Positions 1 through 8,703 of a DNA stretch of 50,470 nucleotides are shown here, piece by piece. The first letter of the stretch is position 1, and every line of letters starts with the position of its first letter. A program made the translations under genes and the position numbers. The DNA is taken from contig JAKSYS010000467.1 of NCBI GenBank assembly GCA_022925895.1, positions 1-50,470 of the forward strand, written 5' to 3'. Origin of the DNA: Fragilaria crotonensis (lineage: Eukaryota; Bacillariophyta; Fragilariophyceae; Fragilariales; Fragilariaceae). The notes beneath the pieces are model-generated. The model searched no databases. It had not been told where the DNA came from and saw only the letters and a program-made list of their open reading frames with translations.

Positions 1-180
1 CCCTAACCCCTTACGCATGATTGTTTCTCGCACGGACGACGGCCAGACGTAAACCCTAACCCCTAACCCCTTACGCATGAAAGTTTTACGCACGGACGAC
101 GGCCAGACGTAAACCCTAACCCCTAACCCCTTACGCATGAAAGTTTCACGCACGGACGACGGCCAGACGAAACTGCAACC
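1..180. repeat. Terminal 60-bp telomere-associated tandem repeat, three copies
   Basis: Three consecutive 60-bp units begin at 1, 61 and 121. Each opens with CCCTAACCCC followed by TTACGCATGA and ends GGCCAGACG. The unit junctions read AAACCCTAACCCCTAACCCC, so telomere-type C-rich words lie on the plus strand, as expected for a left chromosome end. The array continues off the window edge. It is probably the telomere-proximal border of the subtelomere. Confidence 0.85.
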
Positions 181-600
181 GTATCACGTTACAACCGTAC
201 GTCACTATGACAGTACGACAATACAACGATACAACCATTCAACGGTACCACACTATGACGGTATGACAATACAACGATACAACCATTCAACGGTACCACA
301 CTATGACGGTACGACAATACAACGATACAACCATTCAACGGTAACACACTATGACGGTACGACGATACAACGATACAACCATTCAACGGTACCACACTAC
401 GACGGTACAATATTACGACGATACAACTATTCAACGGTACCACACTACGACGGTACGATATTACGACGATACAACCATTCAACGGTACCACACTACGACG
501 GTACGATATTCCGACGATACAACCATTCAACGGTACCACACTACGACGGTACCTCCTTACAACAGTACAACATGACAACAGTAACAGACTACGACGACAA
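181..600. repeat. 48-bp AC-rich minisatellite
   Basis: A unit containing ACAACGATACAACCATTCAA recurs with a 48-bp period (units anchored at 217, 265, 313 and 361) and then degenerates to about 600. The period is a multiple of three, so long open frames appear on both strands. These are repeat artefacts with repetitive predicted peptides and no sign of a real gene. Confidence 0.85.
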
Positions 601-1250
601 TGTGTATAAACGGTATGGCATCACTACAGTGCCGACACCACATCGTCACGACATGACATCGGCCGCATGTCGTCACAACATGTCAACGGTTCGACGACCG
701 CATGTTGTCACAACATGTCAACGGTACGACGACGTCGCAATCGAAACGTGGCAACGTCGCACGTTGCAATCGACGACGTTGCAATCATCGTTCGACGTTG
801 AACGAACGTCAATACGTTTGTACAGTGTGCGATGAATTGTTGTGTGTGTAACGATATTGACACTGTACAAACATGCGTGGAAGTTTACGTAGAAAATTGT
901 TGTGTGTGTGAAGACACCAACACCGTACAAATTTACGTGGATGATTACGTGGAAAATTGTCGTGTGTGTGATGACACCGACGGCGTACGAACCGATACGA
1001 CAATTGTCGTGTGTGTGATGACACCGACGCCGTACGAACCTAAACGACAATTGTCGTGTGTGTGATGACACTGACGCCGTACGAACCTTGTAACTAAATA
1101 CACGTAGAAAATTGTCGTCTAGCATGTGACACGTAAAAGTTTGTCGTATGCGTGATGACAATGACGCAGTGCGAACCTACGTTGAAATATATGTAGAGGA
1201 TTGTCTTTTGTGTTGTGACACGGATGCAAACAAGTACTACCACTTACGTA
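601..1250. repeat. Subtelomeric degenerate repeats (ACGTCGCAACG and GTGTGTGATGAC types)
   Basis: Positions 601-830 are diverged ACGACG/ACATGTCAACGG repeats. From about 836 to 1200 a roughly 50-60-bp unit recurs, built around AATTGTCGTGTGTGTGATGAC and CCGTACGAACC. Similar words recur at 10181-10380 inside the window, which marks that block as subtelomeric too. No gene is supported here. Confidence 0.7.
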
Positions 1251-1766
1251 CGCGTACCAAGTGACGTACGAACGCATGACGTTAATTGTATATAAACGTC
1301 ATCGCAAAACGTCAGTTTTGTTACACGAAATGAATCGTGTTTTTATTTTCAACGCACAGATTTGTCCATGATTCCTTTAATTAAGGAATCTTAGACTTCT
1401 AGTTAAGGCTAATTAAATATAGTGTAGAATATATTAATCCAACCATTCAATTATTTATTACTATTAAATGCAAGTCAATAATAATCTAAGTACCGGCATC
1501 TTTCAACTCCCATCATTGTTAAACATACATTTGCATGACTTGTATACACATGAAACACTTAGCTTTCATGTATGTGTATTGAATGTGGATACTAATTAAT
1601 TTGTTAGCAAATTAAGTCTTACTAAAAATTTATTACTTACAAATATTCTTAACAAGAAAGCACAGGCGCCTGTAACTAAGCATGTTTGGAATCACTTTTT
1701 TGTGTTTTCTCATTAATCCTGCATCGCTTCTGTGTTGCCCTTTAATGTTTGTACTCTTGTAGCGAA
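1251..1766. other. AT-rich stretch without a recognised gene
   Basis: This is AT-rich sequence with no open frame of note. The last bases before the dioxygenase-like gene (GTACTCTTGTAGCGAA just before 1767) are identical in the second copy of that gene at 39590-39605, while sequence further upstream differs. The shared homology starts next to a TTGTAG, so a spliced 5' leader ending there is possible but unproven. Confidence 0.4.
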
Positions 1767-3035
1767 ATGGACGCTGCTCACCATGATGTACCAGGTAGCC
1801 GCAGAGCCGAGACCAATGACTGGGGGGCCATGATTAATGCGACGGCATACATGGTTCCTCCTATCATTGAGAAAATGGACACAGCTAGTCTGGACATCGG
1901 GAATGGTGACAGAGCCCAGATCCACATGAATACACACAGCAAAGACAACTCAGATGATGATGTAAGTGATGACAATCCCAATGCTAAGAAGCGGGGGTTC
2001 CAGCATGTCTACAAGTCAAAGACAAATTCCAGTCACAGAGTGATGGTGGCACATGAAGCATCGACAACAAAAGGTACGCCAAATAGCAAGCTGGGCAAGC
2101 GTAGAGATAATAAAAAGTCAAAGAAAATTGACAGCCTACAGGAGGTGTTGCCATCAAATGTGCACGCAATGGGAAGGTCATTCTTGAGCACACGCCCAGT
2201 GTTTTATAGTGGGACACCCAGGAGAAGTCTTCCAAATGCCATTGACAATGGCATTATGCTTTCAGCAATGGAAGATCTAAAGGTAATCGATACCATTTTT
2301 GGTGCCAGAATGGAGTCTGCTGCTGGTGACACTGTGTTTACCTTGATTCCCCGTCATGATGCAATCCATAAAATGACACATGTGAAAAAAACAATTGCTT
2401 CTTTGTACGCCTTGGACGATGCGAAGCGTGCAGCTGAAGTGCGTGGAAAGACTCGAATCACTGTGGCAGAAGACAATGGCAAGTATGTGACAGTTGGCTT
2501 GAAACCAAACCGAGGCTCTGTGGGTGTTTCTGAGATCTGGCCGCAGAAATTGACCATTGCTGACAGGAACTCAATTAGGAAGTTAATGGCACGTTGTGAG
2601 GAGGCTGCCAAGGGCTACATTCCATCAAATGAACTCCGTGGTCTGCGCATTGCACAAGTTCTTGGTGAGTGGAAGGAGATCAGTGGAGTGTCCTCCAATC
2701 CAATCTGGGGAAGTCTTGCTTGTGGGCGGAACTACTATTTGAATTCCCATGTCGATGAGGACTTTTTTTATTCTTTGACAACCGTTACTTCTGAACATGG
2801 ACTGCAACAAGACATTGACAGATACAGCATGGATGCTGATGTCAGTAACTATTTCACTTTTGCTGAACAAGGAATCGCAGTTGCATTGAGACCAGGTGAC
2901 ATGCTGATTTTCAATCCGCTGTATCACCACTGTTTGTCCTCCCGTACTTCTGCATTTCAAAGCGTGGATGTCTTTTGTTTGTCGTTGTACCTGAAGACGG
3001 CAGTGGTTGGTAAGAACGACAATACTTTGCACTAA
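1767..3035 (+). CDS. 2-oxoglutarate/Fe(II) dioxygenase-like protein, copy 1 (intact)
   Basis: This 422-residue frame starts at the ATG (MDAAHHDVP) conserved with the second copy at 39606. The N-terminal half is polar and Lys-rich, with a likely basic nuclear-type stretch (KLGKRRDNKKSKK). The C-terminal part has the layout of a double-stranded beta-helix dioxygenase. There is an HxD motif at His328-Asp330 (NSHVDEDF), then PGDMLIFNPLYHHC with His387/388, then Arg393, which would fit the 2-oxoglutarate-binding Arg. That residue order is known for Fe(II)/2OG enzymes; the substrate is unknown. It is one of the very few long frames in the window without a frameshift. The paralogue is cut by a transposon before the catalytic domain. 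It could be a host gene or mobile-element cargo. Confidence 0.6.
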   Translation: MDAAHHDVPGSRRAETNDWGAMINATAYMVPPIIEKMDTASLDIGNGDRAQIHMNTHSKDNSDDDVSDDNPNAKKRGFQHVYKSKTNSSHRVMVAHEASTTKGTPNSKLGKRRDNKKSKKIDSLQEVLPSNVHAMGRSFLSTRPVFYSGTPRRSLPNAIDNGIMLSAMEDLKVIDTIFGARMESAAGDTVFTLIPRHDAIHKMTHVKKTIASLYALDDAKRAAEVRGKTRITVAEDNGKYVTVGLKPNRGSVGVSEIWPQKLTIADRNSIRKLMARCEEAAKGYIPSNELRGLRIAQVLGEWKEISGVSSNPIWGSLACGRNYYLNSHVDEDFFYSLTTVTSEHGLQQDIDRYSMDADVSNYFTFAEQGIAVALRPGDMLIFNPLYHHCLSSRTSAFQSVDVFCLSLYLKTAVVGKNDNTLH

Positions 3036-3183
3036 TCACAAATTTAAATGTACATTTTGGAAGGCGGAGGGTACTAGATTGCACAACGATTATTGTTGTG
3101 ATCATTGCGTTGCCGTATTCATACATTGTAGCAGCAGTAGCATTGCATGTCTACATAAACGAGATCCAACATGGTATTCATTA

Positions 3184-6048
3184 CTATGTAGTTCGAAGAA
3201 TTGGAACACAATTAACGCCGGGTGTCGGTAATGCTGTCTCCTGGGAGGTCAAAAACTTACAAAAAGATGCTTCAGAAGTATAAATTTCTTCGATATACGC
3301 CTGAAAGGTACCGGAAACTTTTGCTTGGAGGAAGTTGTGCGAGAGTAATCGTCGCAATCTGCCCTTTACTGGGCAGCTGTTGCTTTCGTGCTTTGGGGCA
3401 CCTGCTGCTCCTTTGAAAACCCAGCACTCACAGCACGCTCGGTTGTTCATGTAATCTTTTTTAAACGGGCAAAGTTTGCGATCATGTGTACTCACACCGC
3501 ATGCGTAGCACATTTTCCATTGGAAGCAAATGTCTTTGTTCTCTGGCAGAGTCTTACTTCCAGTTCCACGTAAGAGTGGTATTCCTCGACATGACGGTTT
3601 TCCACACACAAGACATGCCGTCGTCAATTGTAAGAGAACACGTCGCGCAGCACTTTCGTTCTTTTCAGCATGTCGAATACGGTGAGTGGCCTCAGTTTGG
3701 AGATTTGTCAATGGAATGGTGCGACAGAAAGGACATGCTCCACAGTTGGCAAGCGTTTCTCTCCCAAATGAAGCGGACAAAATCTTGATCGCACAACCCT
3801 TTTGTCCTTGGGATGCATCGAATAACCAGTCGCGAACTGCGCATGATGTCATAACAGCTTTGAAATCACAATGGTCTTGTGGTGTCACAATGTGTTCATT
3901 CAAGAGACGAGTGTATCGATACTCATCATCCCTTACGCGGTGGTCAGAAAGGTTGTCTGGTACAGCAAATAGGACTTGGCCAAACTCTTTTCGCATGCTC
4001 TTCCGTAATCGACCAAACAATTGAACAATCTGCATGGAGTCATACAAATAGCCGACACATACCAAATGTCTGCAGGAGGGATTTTCGTTGCCAACCAAAC
4101 CCATTGTTGTTGAAATGAGAACATCCAACTGTCCTTTGCTCCATTCCGTGGCACTTTGATTAACATCGTCATGAGTGGAGTCAGAGGAAACAAATTTGCA
4201 TTTGAACCTATTGCTCAACTGTTCAAATAGAAGAATCCCATCCCTTTTCTCAGCGACGACAATATGGACAGCTGCAAGTCCCCTTCCAGATTCCAACTTT
4301 GTTTTAACAAAGTGAGCGGCGACATACACATAACGTGAAGAAATTGACACTTTGATTTCAAACCCCTGTGGGAATTTGCCAACCACATGATTCCCAAGGA
4401 TAAGTTTGACGTCGCTGAGGTCATCGGTTCTTGATAAGCCAAGATGCCTTGCAAATCTTTTAACCATAAAAATTGGAAGCGACCCACTCAAGACAACAAT
4501 GGGAATACCCAGACTCGGGAGTTCTGAATAAACCTTGTATTTGTTGTCCCGGAACCTCATTTCAGATAGGATGGTGTGCACTTCGTCAATAACAATTTTA
4601 TCGACAACGTCCACCCAAGACTTGAGAACTTCATAGAACCACATGAACAAATTGCTGATGGCATCGAGGCTCAAAAAGACCAAGCTTGGGAGATTTTCTT
4701 TCTCCCGGAGTTCTTCTGGTAGTGGGCCATCAGAGGTGATGTCCCGCCCCAAAAAAACACAGATGTTTGACTTGAGGGAAAGCTTCTCGAATGCCGTGGA
4801 TGCCATTGCAAACTGATACCCAGCCAAGAAACGATATGGTGAAACATGGATGATTGTCTTTGGTTTTTGGTTCGCAAGGTGGCGAGCAATAGTCGGAATT
4901 ATATACGATTCCGATTTGCCCTCACCTGGTGCTAGTAGAGCAAGACAGTGCTGGGGCTTGTTGTTTAACTCAGTACCATAGCCAAACTCAACCAACTCTT
5001 TCTGCTGCAGCGATAGATAGTGTTCATGGCCATTATTTGGACTAGCAGAAGTTGGATACCGAAGTCGCATTGCAGTGCGTAGGTCTGCCAAGGAAAGGCG
5101 CGTGATGGTGGATTGGGATATTAGATAGGACGTGTCTCCAATAGCACAATGATACGCATTAAAGTGTGCCTCTTCTGAACCAACTTGCTGGCTGGAATAC
5201 GCAATGGCATGTGTCGTTGAAGAATGACCCATTTTTGATGCCCCCATGGCACTCGCTGACAAGAACATGCCAGGTTGATGGCCACCACCGGTCACGAAGT
5301 TAGAAACACCAGCCCAAAAATGCCTTACTTGTGTCATGTTCGGAATCGCAGATAAAGAAAAAATGTCTCGGATGATATGTGATGGTTGAATGACGGAAGC
5401 ATTAATCCTTGTCGGGAATATGAGATTATGATTGTTGTCACTGGTGTTACTGCAGAACATACTGCTTGCTTTCGTTTGGATCAGAGATCGAAACAACAAA
5501 AAGTATCTGGAGATAACTGGGGGTAGCTTGCGCTCAATTTCTTTGCAAGTGCGTCGTGATGCGCTATTGAACCCTTTCAATGAAGAAAGTGTGTAATAGA
5601 CCGTACCATTTGTGTAGAGACAGTGGAACATGGTCGGATCGCGGAGCTCATTCAACCTTGCGGAACCACCACCGAAACCGTGGAAAGACATTTCTAAAAG
5701 TGCCTTCAAATGGTCGAAACAATCCAGAGAGAAAAGTGAACCTTGTTTCCACACGGGACTCACATCTGCTAGAAAAAGGTCACCTGTGTCACAATCAACG
5801 TGGACCTTTATATTGGTCAGAACATCGATTACCGGTTTCCACCAAATTCCCTCTGCTAAGTTTGAAATTGCCACCTTCATCAAATAAACTGTCTTTGGAA
5901 CAATTTGCGACCAGTCATCAAACAGAAAAGAAAACTGATCTATGACAATGTTCCCCCTTTTCATCAAGTGTCGTCTTCCTCCTTTTGGGGAGTCTGCGGT
6001 GCATTTCACGAATTTGGCGGAGCATAGGTGACAGAGAATGGATGACAT
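3184..6048 (-). CDS. E1 main part: tyrosine recombinase-like domain + RecQ-like helicase + zinc knuckles
   Basis: This 954-residue frame continues the zinc-finger protein after two one-base shifts. Residues 120-290 look like a tyrosine recombinase: GSARLNELR (Arg131), SSLKGF (Lys158), MTQVRHFW (Arg242, with Thr in place of the usual His), KMGHSS (His275) and AIAYSS (Tyr284). The His-to-Tyr gap of nine and the Arg-to-Lys gap of 27 match the XerD-type fold. Residues 365-700 form an SF2 helicase: APGEGKS Walker A (373-379), DEVH (488-491), SGS (521-523), and QLFGRLRK motif VI. The Cys-rich tail includes a perfect C-x2-C-x4-H-x4-C knuckle (CYACGVSTHDRKLC) and CCECW...H...C. The helicase part resembles subtelomeric RecQ-type helicases of fungi. 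A joint integration/unwinding role is inferred. Confidence 0.65.
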   Translation of the reverse strand: MSSILCHLCSAKFVKCTADSPKGGRRHLMKRGNIVIDQFSFLFDDWSQIVPKTVYLMKVAISNLAEGIWWKPVIDVLTNIKVHVDCDTGDLFLADVSPVWKQGSLFSLDCFDHLKALLEMSFHGFGGGSARLNELRDPTMFHCLYTNGTVYYTLSSLKGFNSASRRTCKEIERKLPPVISRYFLLFRSLIQTKASSMFCSNTSDNNHNLIFPTRINASVIQPSHIIRDIFSLSAIPNMTQVRHFWAGVSNFVTGGGHQPGMFLSASAMGASKMGHSSTTHAIAYSSQQVGSEEAHFNAYHCAIGDTSYLISQSTITRLSLADLRTAMRLRYPTSASPNNGHEHYLSLQQKELVEFGYGTELNNKPQHCLALLAPGEGKSESYIIPTIARHLANQKPKTIIHVSPYRFLAGYQFAMASTAFEKLSLKSNICVFLGRDITSDGPLPEELREKENLPSLVFLSLDAISNLFMWFYEVLKSWVDVVDKIVIDEVHTILSEMRFRDNKYKVYSELPSLGIPIVVLSGSLPIFMVKRFARHLGLSRTDDLSDVKLILGNHVVGKFPQGFEIKVSISSRYVYVAAHFVKTKLESGRGLAAVHIVVAEKRDGILLFEQLSNRFKCKFVSSDSTHDDVNQSATEWSKGQLDVLISTTMGLVGNENPSCRHLVCVGYLYDSMQIVQLFGRLRKSMRKEFGQVLFAVPDNLSDHRVRDDEYRYTRLLNEHIVTPQDHCDFKAVMTSCAVRDWLFDASQGQKGCAIKILSASFGRETLANCGACPFCRTIPLTNLQTEATHRIRHAEKNESAARRVLLQLTTACLVCGKPSCRGIPLLRGTGSKTLPENKDICFQWKMCYACGVSTHDRKLCPFKKDYMNNRACCECWVFKGAAGAPKHESNSCPVKGRLRRLLSHNFLQAKVSGTFQAYIEEIYTSEASFCKFLTSQETALPTPGVNCVPILRTT

Positions 6049-6179
6049 GCGATTTTCTTACCGCCGTGATGAGAGCAGGACCGTGTAACGTGAACGCGTC
6101 TTCAGAAAACGAACATATAACGGAACAAATACCGGCTTTCAAAACAGATGTTACCTTAGCGATAAGCGAGGAAACAGTG

Positions 6180-7367
6180 TCACACGATATCATTTTGATT
6201 TTGGAATCCTCTTTTTTGGACACGGAATCCAGACATTAAACAGAATTCAACCGCCAATGGATGATGTTGCACTGAAGGTGGTATTTCAAGCATTAAATCC
6301 TTCAGAAAGTATGCAATTGAAAATCCATCTCTCTCGTTGAATTTCTTGTTGACAAACAGACCTCGTCGGAAGGAATATGCTAAAAGCTTTTTGAGTTCAA
6401 TTAGTAATGTAGATGGATCGTGTTGCATGGTGTATGTGCATCGTTGTGACACATCTTCAATTTCACCACCTTCAAATGTTTGCAAAGCAGCCCGAAGATC
6501 ACCAGGTACCATTTTTATGTTCTTCTGGGCATAGTTCAGAAGCCAGACTTCAGCAAGCTGGTGAAGTTTAACCAGGAATACCTCAGTTGATGGATTTGGT
6601 GGTGAATGGATCAAGTTGAAGTCAGTTTTGATTTTTTCAATAAATTGTGTGCCACCGCCACAGCCAAAAATAAGTGGGGTGAACATATGAGTATACGTGT
6701 CGTCCTGTCTTTCCCTTTGAGGTAGTAGTGGCAACAAAGCAGTTCTCGCCTCGCCGTAATCAAATTGTTCCGTGATGCGAGGTGCTTTGTTGAAGAAAGC
6801 TGAGACTTGGGCATGGGAAACGTATCGACCACAGCAGAGTTTGATGAGTTCAACTTCCTGCAGCTGCAACTCATTGCAACCCATATTTTTGCAATGTCGA
6901 AGAGCGTTATCTTTCCTCGGAAAGACGGAACCGCAAGTGCACACATATCCTGTATAAGTTTTTTTGTCACTACGGTACGGCTCTATGGTGCAGGATTCCT
7001 TCGCAACGAGAACTCTTTTAGTAAATTCGTTCAACACAGAACGGACTGTAGACATTCTACTGTCCATGTGATGTTTTAAGGTGATCGCGGATGGATCTCT
7101 CTCCATGTTGATCATGTTGTGAGCATTGCATTGACGGCAGCAAAGGCCGAATGGTGAGAAAGTGAAAAGTTCTCGAATAGGATCAAGGGTCGATCTCTGT
7201 GCTTTGCACCAGAAGACGGACAGAAACAACAGGACTGATAATTCCGTTAACCAGCTTTTGTATTGGAGGAGAGCTTGATGATGGCATGATGGGAATGATG
7301 AGTTTGTTATGGACAAGCCGTGATGTTTGTGTGCCTGTGTAATAAAGTCAGTCGGGAGCCGCGCCAA
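6180..7367 (-). pseudogene. E1 N-terminal part: OrsD-like paired zinc-finger domain
   Basis: This frame carries the family hallmark FTFSPFGLCCRQC (first zinc finger, C-x2-C with downstream His), then GYVCTCGSVF...ALRHC...GC (second finger). A conserved LIKLCCGRYVSHAQV block, THMFTPLIFGCGGG and EIEDVSQRCTYTMQHDPS follow. The finger pair resembles the fungal OrsD/DUF3505 domain, recalled from general knowledge rather than searched. The upstream part of this frame is not conserved. Related copies start with M-x-P-I, and a comparable ATG (MPSSSSPP) lies at 7287 in another frame, so a further shift near 7200 is likely. The C-terminus runs out of frame at an A6 run near 6220. Removing one A restores alignment with E10 (conserved MISCDTVSS). 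It likely binds element or target DNA. Confidence 0.6.
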
Positions 7368-7404
7368 TTTCGATAGTACCGAATTCTACTTGGATCGATC
7401 GTAA

Positions 7405-7508
7405 CTCCCGACGTACAAAATCGAGCTGTCTAACGTAGGAATCATTACTGGGGATCCTCTCGACGTACAAAATGTCCCTCCCGACGTACAAAAATCACTC
7501 CCAACGTA
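7405..7508 (-). repeat. E1 iteron array, word CTCCCGACGTA
   Basis: Direct repeats of CTCCCGACGTA lie at 7405, 7457 (CTCTCGACGTA), 7478 and 7498 (CTCCCAACGTA), with a weak copy (GTCTAACGTA) near 7428. The spacings of 21 and 20 bp match the second halves of the arrays in other copies. The array lies between the element end and the start of its gene, so it could be a recombinase or helicase loading site, an operator, or both. Confidence 0.75.
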
Positions 7509-7566
7509 TCTAATAAAAGTATCCATACCTGAGGATATATAATCTACATAGAAGCTCGCCCCCTTA

Positions 7567-8172
7567 GGGGTAAACATATGTGTGTAGGTGTGGTCGTCTT
7601 TTTCACGGTTTGGTAGGAACGAGATGAGTGCCGCTCTTGCCTCAACGTAATCAAATTGTTTCGTAATGTGAGGTGGCATGGAAAGGGATTCGATTTGACT
7701 CGAAGACACGTATGAACCGCAACACAGCTTAGTGAGATTGACTTGCTGTAGCTTTGTTGGGTCACAGCCACCCTTCTGACAATGCCGAATGGCACTATCC
7801 TTCCTTAATTGAAAAACTTTCCCGCAAGTACATGATACACCCTTGTATGTGACATCATCAACACGATATGGCTCAATTGAGCGATAAGAACGCTTGACTT
7901 CCTCAATTTGTGTTTCGAAGCTTTGCAAAAGGGATTTTGCAGTAGAAATCCCGCTCTCCATTCCATGCTTTTTGAGATGGATTTGAATGCTTCTCAGATT
8001 CAATTGAATCGTTACCGATTTCTTGCATTCGACACCCCAGACCAAATGGCGAGAAGTTGAATGGTCCACAACTGAACGCAAGAGGAGAAACTACTGGAGC
8101 AACACGATCCTGCCATGGGGAAATCTCTGTTGCTGCTTGTCTTTTTTTTGGTGTGGGAGTGATTGGGAACAT
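7567..8172 (-). pseudogene. E2 zinc-finger gene, N-terminal fragment
   Basis: The fragment starts at MFPITPTPKKRQ (8172), the family M-x-P-I start. FNFSPFGLGC then shifts frame within the first finger near 8030. In the new frame it reads IQIHLKKHGM, SCTCGKVF...AIRHCQKGGC, NLTKLCCGSYVSSSQ, and ends at TYTHMFTP, where E1 begins. The visible part equals the E1 N-terminal domain. It is broken both by the frameshift and by the insertion. Confidence 0.65.
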
Positions 8173-8337
8173 GGTCGCAGCATCAAAAGCAAACAAATGT
8201 GATGTTTCATGCAGTACTGTGTGTGTGATGTACCGACGGATTGGAGGTCCGCGCCATATTTTTGTGGCTGATCCGCGCCTGCCATGCTGATGATGTGATG
8301 ACGACGATTATGGAGCCCTACAGCGGAGCTCTGTACC

Positions 8338-8431
8338 ACCCGATGAAGAGGTTGCGTATCTAATGGTACCACCCAATGCTGAAAAAGACACACCCGATGC
8401 AAGTTTTCCCATATTAAATTCCCACCCGATG
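8338..8431 (-). repeat. E2 iteron array, word ACCCGATG
   Basis: Copies are at 8338, 8371 (ACCCAATG), 8392 and 8424. The spacing is 33, 21 and 32 bp, identical to E3 and to E4, whose word is different. The last copy runs into the conserved GTATCAAGTAAA. Confidence 0.75.
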
Positions 8432-8444
8432 TATCAAGTAAAAA

Positions 8445-8642
8445 TATATAAAACCAAATTATAAGGTTATCACCGTCCATGCCCGGTAGAACATAGTGCG
8501 TACCCCGATCCGGCGGTTAATCCGCGAGATCTTATTTAGTAGGGAACTCCCCAATTATTTTCGCCGTGCAAAAAATGAAGTCATCGTTGTCTGCGTAGAT
8601 CCCTCTTGGCGAGATATACCAATAGATTTTTTAACCATACGT
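8445..8642. mobile_element. 198-bp insertion with 14-bp duplication in the E2 terminus
   Basis: GTATCAAGTAAAAA occurs at 8431-8444 and again at 8643-8656. E3 and the other copies have it once, followed directly by the element terminus. The intervening 198 bp are absent from E3. This is the signature of a small insertion with target-site duplication, SINE- or MITE-like. No clear terminal inverted repeats, A/B boxes or coding frame are visible. Confidence 0.6.
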
Positions 8643-8703
8643 GTATCAAGTAAAAAAATACATCCCTGAAGTAATTTTATATAGAAATCGGACCGCCCCC
8701 TTA

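Larger units (their letters stand above)
3184..7566 (-). mobile_element. E1: tyrosine recombinase-helicase element, most complete copy
   Basis: The element reads leftwards. Its right end (5' side) holds an iteron array (7405-7508), a degenerate inverted-repeat site, and a terminus reading GCCCCCTTA at 7558-7566 followed by host GG. The sequence right of 7566 continues the zinc-finger gene of E2, which is cut after the conserved YTHMFTP stretch, so E1 lies inside E2. The left end is not resolved. Homology with E5 stops near 3230, just before the stop codon at 3184. The missing distal half of the E2 gene is not found left of E1. The gene is split into three frames by two one-base shifts in homopolymers (near 6220 and 5960). 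Confidence 0.7.
7567..8703 (-). mobile_element. E2: element copy interrupted by E1
   Basis: The right terminus (GCCCCCTTA, ending 8703) joins the unknown gene at 8704-10180. Its leader (8172-8440) is closely similar to that of E3 at 11752-12030. The gene starts at 8172 (MFPITPTPKK) and runs through the zinc-finger domain to the E1 insertion at 7566. The terminus is itself split by a 198-bp insertion (8445-8642). The remainder of the E2 gene is absent from the window. Confidence 0.65.

Noticed and set aside
137..835. 232-residue open frame and its overlapping antisense frames
   Set aside because: Produced by the 48-bp minisatellite, whose period is a multiple of three. The predicted protein is just the repeat, open on both strands.
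7405..7508. CRISPR-like array
   Set aside because: The direct repeats are only 8-12 bp and degenerate, with short spacers, in a eukaryotic element end and without any cas gene. Iterons are the better description.
3184..7566. Helitron
   Set aside because: A helicase is present but there is no HUH Rep motif, no 5'-TC/CTRR-3' ends, and the helicase is SF2 RecQ-like rather than Pif1-like.
8445..8642. tRNA-derived SINE
   Set aside because: No convincing A and B box or poly-A tail was seen; kept only as an unclassified short insertion.
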